A DNA stretch of 64,000 nucleotides from Komarekiella delphini-convector SJRDD-AB1 (GTDB lineage Bacteria > Cyanobacteriota > Cyanobacteriia > Cyanobacteriales > Nostocaceae). Position numbers and translations under genes: made by a program. Location of the stretch: NCBI RefSeq assembly GCF_014831675.1, contig NZ_VJXY01000020.1, forward strand, positions 1 to 64,000, read 5' to 3'. Of the stretch, positions 63,979-64,000 are shown piece after piece (the first letter of the stretch is position 1; each line of letters starts with the position of its first letter). The notes beneath the pieces were generated by a model. It saw only the letters and a program-made list of their open reading frames with translations. It had not been told where the DNA came from and ran no database searches.

Positions 63979-64000
63979 AGCCTACTTCCCCTGCACCGTG

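Overview
This window reads as chromosomal DNA of a filamentous, probably Nostoc/Anabaena-type cyanobacterium. The evidence is the high density of the HIP1 octamer GCGATCGC, tandem heptanucleotide repeats between genes, a phytochrome/cyanobacteriochrome photoreceptor kinase, a Mo-nitrogenase C-terminal-domain protein, an Ftn2/ZipN (ARC6-type) division protein, and two small RNAs of the cyanobacterial Yfr1 type. Base composition looks even; the only clear mobile element is one IS200/IS605 copy.

Layout. 1-13.99 kb holds a mosaic surface protein (YD repeats, Ca-loops, RTX, bluetail), gamma-glutamyltransferase, DUF1802, L,D-transpeptidase, aldo/keto reductase, two lipoprotein-like genes, a DUF4912 protein, DUF2358 and an ArsA/GET3-type ATPase with an HSP20-like tail. 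14.7-18.6 kb is one giant light sensor: a Cph2-like phytochrome module, then red/green, DXCF and red/green cyanobacteriochrome GAFs, then a histidine kinase. 18.8-21.0 kb is an AraC regulator / beta-diketone hydrolase / VOC protein cluster. 21.0-22.55 kb is dnaN plus a compact cluster of six perfect DnaA boxes, the probable replication origin. 22.6-30.2 kb is mostly housekeeping (a 3-hydroxyisobutyrate dehydrogenase-like enzyme, MidA-like methyltransferase, TPR protein, ruvB, hisF, tRNA-Ala) plus a stand-alone DXCF-type GAF protein. 30.3-34.3 kb is a three-gene phosphorelay (CHASE3/PAS kinase, Rcp1-like receiver, receiver-kinase).

36.0-40.3 kb holds a Mo-nitro_C protein, an OmpR-type regulator and an arsM-PiT transporter-arsS arsenosugar cluster. 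Two diverged tandem copies of a Yfr1-like RNA follow (40.35-40.99 kb). 41.1-57.5 kb is a ferric-siderophore island: a sucrase/ferredoxin-like protein, three FecB-type binding proteins, two TonB-dependent receptors with AMIN domains, two PchR-type AraC regulators, DUF1636, and a pair of exporter-fold ABC half-transporters. The receptor/regulator parts look duplicated. In each duplicate the regulator-receptor gap carries the same 21-nt tandem repeat at the same spacing from a second conserved block, a strong candidate operator. An intact tnpA/tnpB element follows (57.56-59.5 kb), with a nested hairpin at the tnpB 3' end that looks like an omega/reRNA scaffold. The window closes with aroE (heptamer repeat running into its start codon), an alpha/beta hydrolase and ftn2.

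All functional calls come from reading the sequence and remembered family signatures; no database search was run.
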